This document shows positions 7,921 to 16,775 of a DNA stretch of 64,000 bases, one piece after another. The notes below the pieces were generated by a model that was not told the origin of the DNA, searched no databases, and was given only the letters and a program-made list of their open reading frames with translations. The translations under genes were made by a program, and so were the position numbers. The stretch spans positions 1 to 64,000 of the forward strand of contig JANQHD010000033.1 of assembly GCA_028282805.1 (NCBI GenBank), in the 5' to 3' direction. Position 1 is the stretch's first letter. Every line of letters begins with the position of its first letter. The stretch comes from Phycisphaeraceae bacterium. Its GTDB lineage: Bacteria; Planctomycetota; Phycisphaerae; Phycisphaerales; Zrk34.

Positions 7921-8895
7921 ATGATCAAGCGCAGCACGGTTGGATGGTTGATGATGACGATGGTACTGGCTCTGCCGACACTGGCCTGGGCCCAGAGCGG
8001 CCCGGCGCTGCTGCTGCGTCCGTGGCAGGCCGGCAGCCAGGGCGAGCTGGTCAACGAGGTGCTGTTCGTCGGCGACGGCTCGACCGACAACGCCGGGCCC
8101 GACGACTACGACCTGACCTGGTTCGAGGGCCACGGGCGCGTGCGCCTCGACTTCGGCGACCCGCAGAGCCCGGCGCTGGGTTACCGCTACGTGCACCTCG
8201 ACGTCGACACCAACGACCCGCGCGTCATGGACGACACGCTCACCGACGTCTCCGTCTCGGCGGGCGCTACGCTCGGCGAGTGGGAGGGGTGGGACGTGCA
8301 GCTGGTGGCGGGCGTGGGCTTCGCCGGCGACAGCGCGTTCGACGACAGCGAGGCGGTGTACGGCCTGGGCTACCTTTACGGCTCGAAGAAGGTCAGCGAC
8401 GACGAGACGTGGCTGCTCGGCGTGGCGTACGACGGCAACCGGGTGATCTTCCCCGACGTGCCGCTGCCGCTGGTCGAGTACCAGCGCCGCGTCGACGACA
8501 CGCTCCAGTTCGCGATCGGCCTGCCGTACGCGCGGGTGTACTGGCAGCCGGCCGAGAAGTGGACCGTGACCGCCGCGTACTTTGCGCCCACGACGTTCGA
8601 GGCGAACGTGACGTACGAGCTGACGGAGCAGCTGCGCTTGTTCGCGGCGTTGGAGAACCACCTCGAGGCGTTCCACGCGCAGAACGCCGGCGAACACGAC
8701 CGGCTGTTCGTGCAGCAACGGCGGGTCGAGGGCGGCGTGCTGTGGGCGCCGAGCGGGTGGCTCGAGGTCAGCGTGGCCGGCGGCTACGCGTTCGACCAGG
8801 AGATCGAGATCGGCTTCGACGTGCGTGACACGTCGAGCGTGGCGGACCTTTCCGACGAGGCTTACCTGCGCGTGGGCGTGGGCGTTCAGTTCTGA
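7921..8895 (+). CDS. outer-membrane beta-barrel-like protein
   Basis: The product has 324 residues with a typical signal peptide (cleavage after about residue 24, LAWA/QS). The mature part alternates hydrophobic and polar residues, is rich in Tyr, Trp and Asp, and ends in VGVGVQF, the C-terminal aromatic residue expected for recognition by the barrel assembly machinery. The overall pattern resembles the DUF6268-type barrels common in planctomycetes; that assignment is tentative. The ATG follows AAGGGA by a suitable distance. It is divergent from argB and lies 14 bases upstream of the M24 peptidase gene, perhaps co-transcribed. Confidence 0.7.
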   Translation: MIKRSTVGWLMMTMVLALPTLAWAQSGPALLLRPWQAGSQGELVNEVLFVGDGSTDNAGPDDYDLTWFEGHGRVRLDFGDPQSPALGYRYVHLDVDTNDPRVMDDTLTDVSVSAGATLGEWEGWDVQLVAGVGFAGDSAFDDSEAVYGLGYLYGSKKVSDDETWLLGVAYDGNRVIFPDVPLPLVEYQRRVDDTLQFAIGLPYARVYWQPAEKWTVTAAYFAPTTFEANVTYELTEQLRLFAALENHLEAFHAQNAGEHDRLFVQQRRVEGGVLWAPSGWLEVSVAGGYAFDQEIEIGFDVRDTSSVADLSDEAYLRVGVGVQF

Positions 8896-8909
8896 GAAGA
8901 AGTACCAAC

Positions 8910-10052
8910 ATGGCAAAACAAACGAGTAGTGACCGTGACCCGGGCAAGCGTTTTGCGGATCGGCGGCGGGCCGCGCTGCGCGCTTTAAAGCAACAGACCA
9001 ACGCCGAGGCGATGCTCGTCACCCACGGGTGCGACATCCGCTACCTCACGGGCCTGACCGAGGGCAGCCGGACGCTGCTGATCGCCAAGGGGTTGTCGGT
9101 GGTGATGACCAACCGCATGTTCGCCGGCGTCGCGCCGGCCGAAGCGATCGGCAGCGACGTGATCATCACCACGCAACCCGACGACAAGCACCTGGCGGAG
9201 CTGGTCCGCAAGCACAAGATCAAGAAGCTGGCGTTCCAGGAAGACCTGATCACGCTGGCGCGTTACCGGGCGCTGGCCGAGGCGGTCGGCGAGCGGAAGC
9301 TGGCGCCGACGCGCGGGCTGATGGTGGCGGTGCGCTCGGTCAAGGACGAAGACGAGATCGCCACGACGCGCAAGGCCATCCGCATCGCGGAAATAGCGCT
9401 CAAGCAGATGATGGCGCAGGGCGCCAAGCATTTTGTGGGGCGGACGGAGAAGTCGATCGCCACGGAGCTGGAGTACCGCATGCGCGAGTGCGGGGCCGAC
9501 CGGCAGGGCTTCCCGTTCAACGGCATCATCTGCGCCGCGGGGCCGAACAGCGCCTCGTGCCACCACTTCCCCACGAGCCGGAAGATCCGCACGAACGAGC
9601 CGCTGCTGATCGACTGGGGCGCGGAGGTCGACGGCTACCGCAGCGACATGACGCGCGTGCTGTTCATGAACAAGCCCCCGGAAATCTACCACGAGATCTA
9701 CCCGCTGGTGGAGCGCGCCTACAAGGCGGGCATCGCGGCGCTGAAGCCGGGCGTGACCAACCACACCATCGACCGCGCGTCGCGCGGCGTGATCGAGGCG
9801 GGCGGCCACGGCGAGCTGTTCCGCCACGGCCTCGGTCACGGCATCGGCCTGGAGATCCACGAAGACCCGCGCCTCGCCGGCTCGGGCCCCGCGGTGCGGC
9901 TGAAGAAGGGCCAGATCGTCACCATCGAGCCGGGCGTGTACTTCGACGGCCACGCGGGCTGCCGGTTGGAAGACGATATTCTGATCGTGCCCGGCGGACA
10001 CAAAAACCTGTGCACGATGCCGACGCGCATGGAGCGCATGGTGTTGCGGTAA
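8910..10052 (+). CDS. M24 family Xaa-Pro aminopeptidase
   Basis: This is a dinuclear metallopeptidase of the creatinase/prolidase group, likely releasing N-terminal residues before proline in the cytoplasm. The N-terminal creatinase domain spans about residues 15-150. The catalytic pita-bread domain carries all five metal ligands: Asp235 (IDWG), Asp246 (SDMT), His310 (LGHGIG), Glu340 (TIEPGVY) and Glu354 (RLEDD). The 380-residue length is usual for the YpdF/PepQ-like enzymes. The exact substrate (dipeptide versus longer peptide) cannot be told. It follows the barrel gene closely and ends before a strong palindromic terminator. Confidence 0.92.
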   Translation: MAKQTSSDRDPGKRFADRRRAALRALKQQTNAEAMLVTHGCDIRYLTGLTEGSRTLLIAKGLSVVMTNRMFAGVAPAEAIGSDVIITTQPDDKHLAELVRKHKIKKLAFQEDLITLARYRALAEAVGERKLAPTRGLMVAVRSVKDEDEIATTRKAIRIAEIALKQMMAQGAKHFVGRTEKSIATELEYRMRECGADRQGFPFNGIICAAGPNSASCHHFPTSRKIRTNEPLLIDWGAEVDGYRSDMTRVLFMNKPPEIYHEIYPLVERAYKAGIAALKPGVTNHTIDRASRGVIEAGGHGELFRHGLGHGIGLEIHEDPRLAGSGPAVRLKKGQIVTIEPGVYFDGHAGCRLEDDILIVPGGHKNLCTMPTRMERMVLR

Positions 10053-10067
10053 ACACAACGCGGCAAC

Positions 10068-10096
10068 GCCCAGGCATGGCCATGCCTGGGCTTTAT
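10068..10096. terminator. palindromic terminator between convergent genes
   Basis: A perfect 24-bp palindrome (10068-10091, half-site GCCCAGGCATGG) is followed by TTTAT. It sits between the convergent M24 and NYN genes and may serve both. The same 24 bases occur after rpoC at 57621-57644. Confidence 0.75.
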
Positions 10097-10098
10097 GG

Positions 10099-10749
10099 TC
10101 ATTCGAGGTCGTCGTCGCGGGACTCGTCGTCGCCGAAGCCGAACTCGCGGAGCCAGTAGTCGGCCTCGGACTCGCCGATGGCCGGCGCATCGTCGAACTC
10201 GCAGGCGGGGTTGTTCTCGTGCGGGTCGCGCTGCGGGGTCGGCGGGGCGGGCGTTTGTTCGGCTTCGGCCAGCTCGCGCTCGATGCGGTCGGCCGACTGG
10301 TCGTCGAGGTCGAACTCGGCCAGCCACTGCTCGGTGGTGCCGATCGCGGTGGGCTTGGGGTCGGTGGCCTGGGGTCGGCGCTGCGTGATGAGCAGGCGGA
10401 GGAACTGTTCGCTGGACATCTGCCGACACCGCCGGCGGCGCGCGGCACGGATGATGCGGCGGTCGTTGGACACCACGACCAACGCCCGCGGCACGTCGCT
10501 CGCCTCGATGCGCCGCTCGATGACCGAATCGGCGTCGGACGCGCCGCCGGAGTAGACCAGCTCCACCGGGCCGTCGTAGAGGCCTTCGTTGGGCTTGGGC
10601 ACGCCGTCGCACACCACCGCCGCCGGCTCGTCGGCCCAGCGGCTCTGCTCGATGAGCCGACACAGATCCGTCACGCTGATCATCGCGTAGCGCGACGGCA
10701 GTTCGTGTGTGCAGTGCAACACGTTGTAGGCGTCGATCAGCAGCCCCAT
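10099..10749 (-). CDS. NYN (YacP/Rae1-like) domain protein
   Basis: The N-terminal 150 residues match the NYN/PIN-like nuclease fold. LLIDAYNVLH has the first acidic residue, a second cluster sits in SDADSVIERRI and a third in VVSNDRRI, as in YacP-type proteins that cut RNA on or near ribosomes. The C-terminal 70 residues are acidic and low-complexity, ending in DDESRDDDLE. Nuclease activity is inferred from the retained acidic residues. It is convergent with the M24 peptidase gene and 45 bases from the end of purE, in the same direction. Confidence 0.82.
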   Translation of the reverse strand: MGLLIDAYNVLHCTHELPSRYAMISVTDLCRLIEQSRWADEPAAVVCDGVPKPNEGLYDGPVELVYSGGASDADSVIERRIEASDVPRALVVVSNDRRIIRAARRRRCRQMSSEQFLRLLITQRRPQATDPKPTAIGTTEQWLAEFDLDDQSADRIERELAEAEQTPAPPTPQRDPHENNPACEFDDAPAIGESEADYWLREFGFGDDESRDDDLE

Positions 10750-10794
10750 GCGGTCACCATAACAGCATAGATCGGCGATCGGCGTCGGGCTTGT

Positions 10795-11310
10795 TCAGAG
10801 CTGCGCTTGCAGTTTTGCGTCTTTTTCGTTGACCACGTCGACCTGCTGGGCCCGCCAGTCGGCCACGCGCCGGGCGACGTCGGCGTCGGCGACGGCGATG
10901 ATCTGGGCGGCGAGGATCGCGGCGTTCTTGGCGCCGGCGGAACCGACGCCGACCGTGGCGACCGGCACGCCCGGGGGCATCTGCACGGTCGACAGCAGGG
11001 CGTCGAGCCCGTCCATCATGCCGCCTTCCATCGGCACGCCGATGGTCGGGCAGTGGGCGTGGGCGGCGACGACCCCGCCGAGGTGGGCGGCCATGCCCGC
11101 GGCGCAGATGAACACCTTCACCCCGCGCGCGGGCGCGGCTTCGACGATGCCCAGCACCTTGGCCGGCGTGCGGTGGGCCGAGGCGACGTGCACCTCGTGG
11201 GTGATGCCCAGCTCGTCGAGCAAGGCATGGCAACGGCTCATCGCGTCCCAGTCGCTGTCGGAACCCATGAGCATGATGACCTGAACGTTGTTGTCGGCGG
11301 CAGCCTGCAT
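10795..11310 (-). CDS. purE: N5-carboxyaminoimidazole ribonucleotide mutase
   Basis: The enzyme rearranges N5-CAIR to CAIR in purine synthesis. Class I PurE motifs are all visible: MGSDSDWDAM at the N-terminus, the catalytic ASAHRTP, CAAGMAAHLGG and MPPGVPVATV. At 171 residues it is full length. No purK lies beside it. A candidate promoter is present directly upstream on the minus strand. Confidence 0.95.
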   Translation of the reverse strand: MQAAADNNVQVIMLMGSDSDWDAMSRCHALLDELGITHEVHVASAHRTPAKVLGIVEAAPARGVKVFICAAGMAAHLGGVVAAHAHCPTIGVPMEGGMMDGLDALLSTVQMPPGVPVATVGVGSAGAKNAAILAAQIIAVADADVARRVADWRAQQVDVVNEKDAKLQAQL

Positions 11311-11342
11311 CGGCGGGTCTCCAATGGTGTGGTTGGTGCGAG

Positions 11343-11370
11343 ACTATAGCGTGCCTGGCGGGCGAATCAA
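11343..11370 (-). promoter_or_regulatory. probable purE promoter
   Basis: On the minus strand TTGATT and TATAGT are 16 bases apart, about 33-60 bases before the purE ATG. The -35 lies against the terminator of the anti-sigma gene. Confidence 0.6.
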
Positions 11371-11407
11371 CAAAAACCCCGGCCGCGTTCTGCCGCGGCC
11401 GGGGTTG
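11371..11407 (-). terminator. terminator after the anti-sigma gene
   Basis: A GC-rich stem (ACCCCGGCCGCG with CGCGGCCGGGGT) is followed on the minus strand by a T-run, 42 bases beyond the stop of the upstream gene. Confidence 0.85.
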
Positions 11408-11448
11408 GGGGAGAAGGAGGAAGCTGATGAATCACTCAGTGCTTGGTG

Positions 11449-12405
11449 TCACTGTGCGAGGAAGGAGTCGTTTTCGTCGGCGGGCTGCTCGTGGCCCTCG
11501 AGCGTTTGGTTCTCGCCGTTGGTCCAGATGTTGTCGCCGTTGAGGTAGGGCGTGGTGATCCACAGGACCCGCCCGTCGCGGAGCAGCACGTGCTGGCCGC
11601 CGAGGTCGCCATGGTTCGCCGAGTTGGCGTCGGGGGCGACGTGGGCGTTGAACTTCCCGTCGCCGACCAGCGGGTTCTTGTCGCCCATGACGGCGGCGGT
11701 GTGTTTCGCTTCGAGCTTGACGGGGCCGACGACGAACAGGTTCTGCATCGAGTAGCTCTGCTCGCGTGCGTTGTCCCAGTCGCGCTTGGCGACGACGTTG
11801 ATCCGCACCGGGGCGTAGCGGTTGGTGGGGCTGATCAGCACCTTGGGCTGGGCGTAGCCGTTGCGGAGCAGCACGAACTGGTTCATCGAGTTGCTCAGGG
11901 CATTGCCGTCGGCGTCGACGCGGTTGTAGTGCCACCACTGCGAGCCGGGCTTGAATTGGACCTGCGGCAGGCGGCCGTCGTTGGCCTCGGCGTACTGGGT
12001 CAGGCCGGTGAACGCGCCGAGCATGTTAGCCTGGCTGGTGGCTTTGTGGGAGTTGGCCCGGCTGTGGTCGAGCGAGGGGATGGCGATGGAGATCGCCACG
12101 ATGAGCACCGCCGCGACGGCGACCAGGTCGCGCAGCCGCACCGGGGGTTTCCAGCCGCCGGCGCTGCCGAAGTCGGCGTCGGCGCCGTGGTAGCGCGCCC
12201 GCGTCGCGGCCGCGATGGTCCGCTCGGCCAACAGGTCGCCCGGGCTGGGCGCCGGCAGGTGGTCGAGCAGGCCCATGACCGCCGCCAGCTTCTCGCCGCG
12301 CTCGCGGTCGGGCTCGGGCAGGGCGGCGGGGTCGAAACCGACCCCGATCAAGGCGTCCAACACCCGCTGATCTTCCGTGCTCAGTTGGGTCAGTTGCTCG
12401 GACAT
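11449..12405 (-). CDS. probable membrane anti-sigma factor
   Basis: The 318-residue protein has a cytosolic N-terminal domain (about 1-90, with EDQRVLDALI and leucine-rich helices), one membrane helix at 92-110 and a periplasmic domain. The outer part resembles the DUF1559/H-X9-DG pseudopilin-like proteins of planctomycetes (QYAEANDGRLP and GGQHVLLRDGRVLW). It lies 127 bases downstream of an ECF sigma factor gene on the same strand. That pairing and the topology point to an anti-sigma factor that holds the sigma until an envelope signal arrives. No canonical zinc-binding anti-sigma motif (HXXXCXXC) is seen, so the role is inferred from context. Confidence 0.7.
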   Translation of the reverse strand: MSEQLTQLSTEDQRVLDALIGVGFDPAALPEPDRERGEKLAAVMGLLDHLPAPSPGDLLAERTIAAATRARYHGADADFGSAGGWKPPVRLRDLVAVAAVLIVAISIAIPSLDHSRANSHKATSQANMLGAFTGLTQYAEANDGRLPQVQFKPGSQWWHYNRVDADGNALSNSMNQFVLLRNGYAQPKVLISPTNRYAPVRINVVAKRDWDNAREQSYSMQNLFVVGPVKLEAKHTAAVMGDKNPLVGDGKFNAHVAPDANSANHGDLGGQHVLLRDGRVLWITTPYLNGDNIWTNGENQTLEGHEQPADENDSFLAQ

Positions 12406-12532
12406 CGCGCTTCAGATCACCTTTCAGATGGTTTTCGCGTCGCTGGGGCTTCCGGGAGCTTCCGGGGGTTGCGGGGCCGGAATCGGCCGGTTATCGGGCC
12501 CGGTCGTGCCGTCCATGACCTGCGTGTTGGTA

Positions 12533-13153
12533 TTACGTTTGCCCCGGGTCGGGGTTCGCGTTTTTCCAATTTTTTGCGAACGTGCCCACCGCCGTGTGCA
12601 GCCGGCTCTTGACCGTGCCCAGGGGGATGCCCAACACGTCGGCGATCTCCTGGTAGCTGAACTTCTGGAAGTACGCCAACAGCACGATCTCCCGCAGGTG
12701 GTCGGGCATCTTGTCCACGCACGCCTTGACCCGCTCGCCCAGCTCCTGCACGCCCAATTGGTCGGGGGCGCTGGGCAGGTCGGCCTCGAGGATATCGACA
12801 AAACTCCGCCCCTCCGTCGGGTCGCCCACCGGCGCATCCAGCGGCACCGCGGGCCGGCGGGCCTTGCGCCGAAGGTGATCGCGGGCCTTGTTCGCCGCGA
12901 TCGTGAACAGCCACGGCTTGAACCGCCGGGCGGTGTCGAACGTGTCGGCCGAAAGGTGCACCTGCAAAAACGCGTCTTGGAACACGTCCTCCGCCGCCGC
13001 GCGGTCGCCGCAGAAACGGATCAGAAAATGGAACAGCTCCGCGCGGTAGCGGTGGACCAGCGTGTTGAACGCCTCGGCCTGGCCCATGCGATACCGCTCG
13101 ATGAGTTGTTCATCTTTGAGCTCATCGAGTTGGACCGGCTGATCGTGGTTCAT
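12533..13153 (-). CDS. ECF-type RNA polymerase sigma factor
   Basis: The 206-residue protein has sigma region 2 (DVFQDAFLQVHLSADTF and RRFKPWLFTIAANKARDHLR) and region 4 (REIVLLAYFQKFSYQEIADV, then a helix-turn-helix LGIPLGTVKSRLHTA). It lacks regions 1 and 3, as expected for the extracytoplasmic function group. I chose the ATG at 13153 (MNHDQPVQLD); the upstream extension runs across its own promoter. It is transcribed ahead of the likely anti-sigma gene. Target promoters cannot be predicted from the window. Confidence 0.93.
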   Translation of the reverse strand: MNHDQPVQLDELKDEQLIERYRMGQAEAFNTLVHRYRAELFHFLIRFCGDRAAAEDVFQDAFLQVHLSADTFDTARRFKPWLFTIAANKARDHLRRKARRPAVPLDAPVGDPTEGRSFVDILEADLPSAPDQLGVQELGERVKACVDKMPDHLREIVLLAYFQKFSYQEIADVLGIPLGTVKSRLHTAVGTFAKNWKNANPDPGQT

Positions 13154-13178
13154 CGCGCCCGCTGCAGAATCGGGGCGG

Positions 13179-13207
13179 ATTATACGAGCCGGGATTGCCA
13201 GGGCCAA
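13179..13207 (-). promoter_or_regulatory. promoter of the sigma/anti-sigma unit
   Basis: TTGGCC and a perfect TATAAT stand 17 bases apart on the minus strand, with the -10 about 26 bases before the ATG. This is a housekeeping-type promoter, not an obvious ECF autoregulated one. Confidence 0.7.
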
Positions 13208-13435
13208 TGCGGTCAACTTCGTCCACCTCTCACGGAAAGCCGTTGCAACGTGCTTGTTACGCGCCCCGGGCGAATAAAGTTCACCCCCGCACGCCACGAT
13301 TTGTGGTGCTTTTGGTAGTCCGATACATCGTCGCGTTCCGGCTGGTGGGGGCGGTGAGTTGCCCGCGGCCCGGTGGCGGGTACGATATGGCATTCGCCGC
13401 TGTCGAACGTGGTTTACGCGAGGATCACCCACGCC

Positions 13436-14581
13436 ATGGGCGTACCGATATCACAGATGTGGACCGTGGCCAGCTACGTGCTGGGCCAGAAGCTGCGCCG
13501 GCGTAAGCGTTACCCGCTGGTGCTGATGCTCGAGCCGTTGTTCCGCTGCAACCTCGCGTGCGCCGGGTGCGGCAAGATCCAGTACCCCGCCCACGTGCTC
13601 AAGCGCAACGTGCCGCTGGAAGACTGCCTCAAAGCGGTCGACGAATGCGGCGCGCCGATGGTGTCGATCCCCGGCGGCGAGCCGTTGCTCTACCCGCACA
13701 TCACCGAGCTGGTCGCCGAACTCATCAAGCGGCGGAAGTACATCTACCTCTGCACCAACGCGCTGCTGCTGAAAGACAAGCTCGAAGCCGGCTGGTTCAA
13801 ACCGAGCAAGTACCTCACGTTCAGCGTGCACATGGACGGCCAGGCCGAGCACCACGACTTCGCCGTCTGCCGCGACGGCACGTACGAGCGGGCGGCGGCG
13901 GGCATCCGGTTGGCCGTCGAGCAAGGCTTCCGCGTGACGACCAACACCACGCTGTTCGACGGCGCCGACCCCAACAGCGTGCGCGCCTTCTTCGACGAGA
14001 TGATGGACCTCGGCGTCGAGGGCATGATGGTCAGCCCCGGCTACGCCTACCCCAAGGCCCCCGACCAGCAGAGCTTCCTCGCCGAACGCAAGAACACCGA
14101 GCAGCTGTTCGAGATGATCCTCGCCAACCGCAAGAAGCGTTGGAAGTTCAACCAGAGCCCGCTGTTCCTCGAGTACCTGATGGGCCGGCGTCACTACGAG
14201 TGCACGCCGTGGGGCAACCCGACGTTCAACCTGTTCGGCTGGCAGAAGCCGTGTTACCTGTTGCAGGACGGCTACGCCGACAGCTTCGAGGAGCTGATGA
14301 CCACGACCGAGTGGGACAACTACGGCCGGGCGTCGGGCAACCCCGCCTGCCAGCAGTGCATGGTGCATTCGGGCCACGAGCCCAGCGCCGTCGACCACAC
14401 CTTCGCCAGCTTCGGGGGCATGTGGGCGAACCTCAAGGCGATGCTGTTCAACCGGTACGCCAACCCCGGCGCGCTGGACCGGCTGGAAGAGGAGAAGGCC
14501 AGGCCGCACGGCCCGATGGCCGCGATCGCGCACCTCACCATCGACGGCAAGCCCGTCAAGGACCTGATCGACGCGGCTTAA
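13436..14581 (+). CDS. hpnH: hopanoid radical SAM protein HpnH
   Basis: HpnH joins a 5'-deoxyadenosyl group to diploptene to make adenosylhopane, the first step toward extended hopanoids. The radical SAM motif CNLACAGC places the iron-sulfur cluster cysteines at 38, 42 and 45, followed by GKIQYP and the SIPGGEPLLYP segment typical of HpnH. The C-terminal half matches the DUF3463 region found in this family. I chose the ATG at 13436 because it gives the family N-terminus (MGVPISQMWTVASYVLGQKL); a GTG at 13373 is in frame. No squalene-hopene cyclase or other hpn gene is in the window. Confidence 0.93.
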   Translation: MGVPISQMWTVASYVLGQKLRRRKRYPLVLMLEPLFRCNLACAGCGKIQYPAHVLKRNVPLEDCLKAVDECGAPMVSIPGGEPLLYPHITELVAELIKRRKYIYLCTNALLLKDKLEAGWFKPSKYLTFSVHMDGQAEHHDFAVCRDGTYERAAAGIRLAVEQGFRVTTNTTLFDGADPNSVRAFFDEMMDLGVEGMMVSPGYAYPKAPDQQSFLAERKNTEQLFEMILANRKKRWKFNQSPLFLEYLMGRRHYECTPWGNPTFNLFGWQKPCYLLQDGYADSFEELMTTTEWDNYGRASGNPACQQCMVHSGHEPSAVDHTFASFGGMWANLKAMLFNRYANPGALDRLEEEKARPHGPMAAIAHLTIDGKPVKDLIDAA

Positions 14582-14611
14582 GGCGGGCGTTTGAAGTTGA
14601 AGGCAAACGAA

Positions 14612-14641
14612 AAAGCCCGCGGCGTTCGCCGCGGGCTTTGT
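14612..14641. terminator. bidirectional terminator after hpnH
   Basis: A stem of GCCCGCGGCG with its complement around a TT turn is flanked by A and T runs on both sides. It lies between the convergent hpnH and S1C protease genes and can end transcription from both. Confidence 0.85.
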
Positions 14642-14658
14642 GTTTGGGGTGGCGGCGT

Positions 14659-16542
14659 TTACTCTTGGCCGTGCAGGTCGAGCATGAACCCGTGCTGGAG
14701 CACGACGAAGCCGCGGTCGAAGGCGCTGGTGGCCTTGCCGGCGACGATGCCGCCGACGAGCACGGGCTGGCCGGGGATGATCGCGTCGTCCTGCATGATC
14801 ATGTCGTGCAGGAGCATGAACTTGTTGCCGGGCATGACCAGGACGGCGGTCAGCGTCTTGTCCTGCTCGAGGTCGGGGTGGGGCAGCTCGCCCCAGTAGG
14901 CGGCGCGGGTCACCATGGTGATGCCGCCCTTGACCTCTTTCTGGGCGAGGATGCCGCGGACCCTGCGGCCGAGCGTCTCGAGGACCTTGGGGTTGCGGCC
15001 GACCTGGTTGAGCAGCGCGTCGTACGCCTCCTGCATGACCACCGAGCTGTCGCGGTGGTCCTTGTCCATCTCGGCCAGGCCGTTGATCACGTTGTTCATG
15101 ATCCGTTCCAGGTGGGGGTTGACGTACCGGCCCTGGCCCCGGCAGCGAGTGCAGACCTGCTGGGGCCCCCGGCCGCTGTAGCCGGTGGTGCGCCCGCTGC
15201 CGCCGCACTTGCTGCAGGTGAGGACCGTGTGGTTCTGGACGGCGTAGAGCGTCTTCTTCACGTAAGAGGGCAGCCTCTTCTTCTTGATCTCCCACTCGGG
15301 CACGTTGCGCGGCAGCATGGTGAACACCGAGTCGATCTTGCCGAACTTCTCGCGGGCCTTCTTGAAGGTCATCGCCTCTTCGGGCCGCTTGTCGAAGTAG
15401 GGCTGGATGTGCTCGGAGCTGAGGGCGAAGAAGAGGTTGGAGCCGACGTTGTAGACCCAGGTGTTGACGCCGACGATCTGCCCGCTGCGGTTGACCAGCG
15501 GGCCGCCGGAGTTGCCGGCGTTGATGGTGCAGTCGGTCTGCACCCAGTGCGAGTCCTTGCTGTAGCGGGCGGAGCGTTGGACGCCGGCGGGCAGCTTCTC
15601 GAAGTCGCGCACGCCGTTGACCACGCCCTTGGTCACGGTGTAACCCATGCCCAGCGGGTAGCCCACCGCCCAGCAGTCGTTGCCGGCGTCGGGCCGTTCC
15701 TGCGCGATCGACACGATCATCGGCGACTTGCCCGGGTCCTCGTTCTTGAAGTCCCCGAGGTCGATCTTGAGCAGGGCCAGGTCGTAGTCGGGCGTGGCGT
15801 GCCAGAGCTTGGCGTCGATCAGTTCGCCGGACGCCGCGTGCAGCACCTTGCACTTGGACCCGCCGTGGATCACGTGGAAGTTGGTGAGGATGTACCCGTC
15901 TTCGTGGATGAGCGAGCCGCTGCCGGTGCCGAGCTTGCCGTCTTTGTCGTCGAACATCTGGATCTGGAACGCGCCGCGTTTGACGGTCTCGAGCATCACG
16001 GGGATGGGCGTCTTGTCGTCCATGTTGGACTTGCCGGCGCCCACGCCGCTCGACGCCGAGCCGGTGGCTTTGATGTTGACGTAGCTGGCGCTGCGGAACT
16101 CGAGGCTGACGGTGGTGGACTTCTCGCGCATCAGCACGCTGAGCCAGCGGCCCTTGATGGTGTTGTCGGCCTTGCCGTCGATGAGCACGGCGGGGGCGGG
16201 CTTGGCGCGGAAGATGACCTGGCCGTCCTTGCCCTTGACCTTGAGGGGGAAGGAGGAGGCGCCGCACTTGACGAGGACGTTCTTGGCGTCGGTGTCGAAC
16301 TTGAGCGTGACGTCGCCGGCCGCGAACGCCTCTTTGCGCATGGGCAGGCGGAAGGCCTTGCCCTCGCCGCCTTCGCCAAGGTAGGTGATGTTGTCGTCTT
16401 CGCTGGAGAAGAACCAGTCGCCTGCGCCGGCGCCGGTCACCAGCCAGTGGGCATCGGCGGCGCGGGCCGTGTGGGCCGGGCCCATGGTGAGCAACGCGAG
16501 CAAGGCGACGAGGAATGTGGCGGCGAACTTCGGTTGGTGCAT
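14659..16542 (-). CDS. secreted S1C serine protease with DnaJ-type zinc finger
   Basis: The 627-residue protein has a signal peptide (cleavage near residue 29), a beta-rich N-terminal region of about 170 residues, then a trypsin-like protease domain with a full triad: His223 (TNFHVIH), Asp254 (DYDLALL) and Ser345 (AGNSGGP). No PDZ domain is apparent. After it come two CxxC pairs, C443/C446 (CSKCGGSG) and C464/C467 (CTRCRGQG), the pattern of the DnaJ/HSP40 central zinc finger. The C-terminal 130 residues are unassigned. I chose the ATG at 16542, directly before the signal peptide. Degradation or folding control of envelope proteins is inferred. Confidence 0.85.
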   Translation of the reverse strand: MHQPKFAATFLVALLALLTMGPAHTARAADAHWLVTGAGAGDWFFSSEDDNITYLGEGGEGKAFRLPMRKEAFAAGDVTLKFDTDAKNVLVKCGASSFPLKVKGKDGQVIFRAKPAPAVLIDGKADNTIKGRWLSVLMREKSTTVSLEFRSASYVNIKATGSASSGVGAGKSNMDDKTPIPVMLETVKRGAFQIQMFDDKDGKLGTGSGSLIHEDGYILTNFHVIHGGSKCKVLHAASGELIDAKLWHATPDYDLALLKIDLGDFKNEDPGKSPMIVSIAQERPDAGNDCWAVGYPLGMGYTVTKGVVNGVRDFEKLPAGVQRSARYSKDSHWVQTDCTINAGNSGGPLVNRSGQIVGVNTWVYNVGSNLFFALSSEHIQPYFDKRPEEAMTFKKAREKFGKIDSVFTMLPRNVPEWEIKKKRLPSYVKKTLYAVQNHTVLTCSKCGGSGRTTGYSGRGPQQVCTRCRGQGRYVNPHLERIMNNVINGLAEMDKDHRDSSVVMQEAYDALLNQVGRNPKVLETLGRRVRGILAQKEVKGGITMVTRAAYWGELPHPDLEQDKTLTAVLVMPGNKFMLLHDMIMQDDAIIPGQPVLVGGIVAGKATSAFDRGFVVLQHGFMLDLHGQE

Positions 16543-16719
16543 GGCGGATCCCCGATTCTGCGTGAGTCGTCTAGGGCTGAATTTCAAGGATGAAAACGTC
16601 TTGAATGAGCTTATCACCCCCGCGGGGCGGTCGCAACAAATTGCACCGCACAAGCGCGCATTTCTAAGCGGTTTGCGCAATGCCGACACGGTTTTCGCGT
16701 CTTTGCGCCGGGGCATGAA

Positions 16720-16748
16720 AAAACCCACGCCCGCCGGGCGTGGGTTTG
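16720..16748 (-). terminator. terminator of the CBM48 gene
   Basis: The stem ACCCACGCCC with GGGCGTGGGT is flanked by A-runs on the left and TTTG on the right, giving a T-run on the minus strand 28 bases after the CBM48 stop. Confidence 0.8.
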
Positions 16749-16775
16749 TGCGTTTGTTTTGTGAGCCGGCGGGGT

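Noticed and set aside
6013-8916. A single 967-residue protein including argF
   Set aside because: The frame is open through argB and the barrel gene by chance. ArgF has its own normal start at 6903, and the upstream part is arginine-rich nonsense.
13451-16267. 938-residue frame antisense to hpnH running into the protease gene
   Set aside because: No domain matches, and both covered genes have full motif sets in their own frames.
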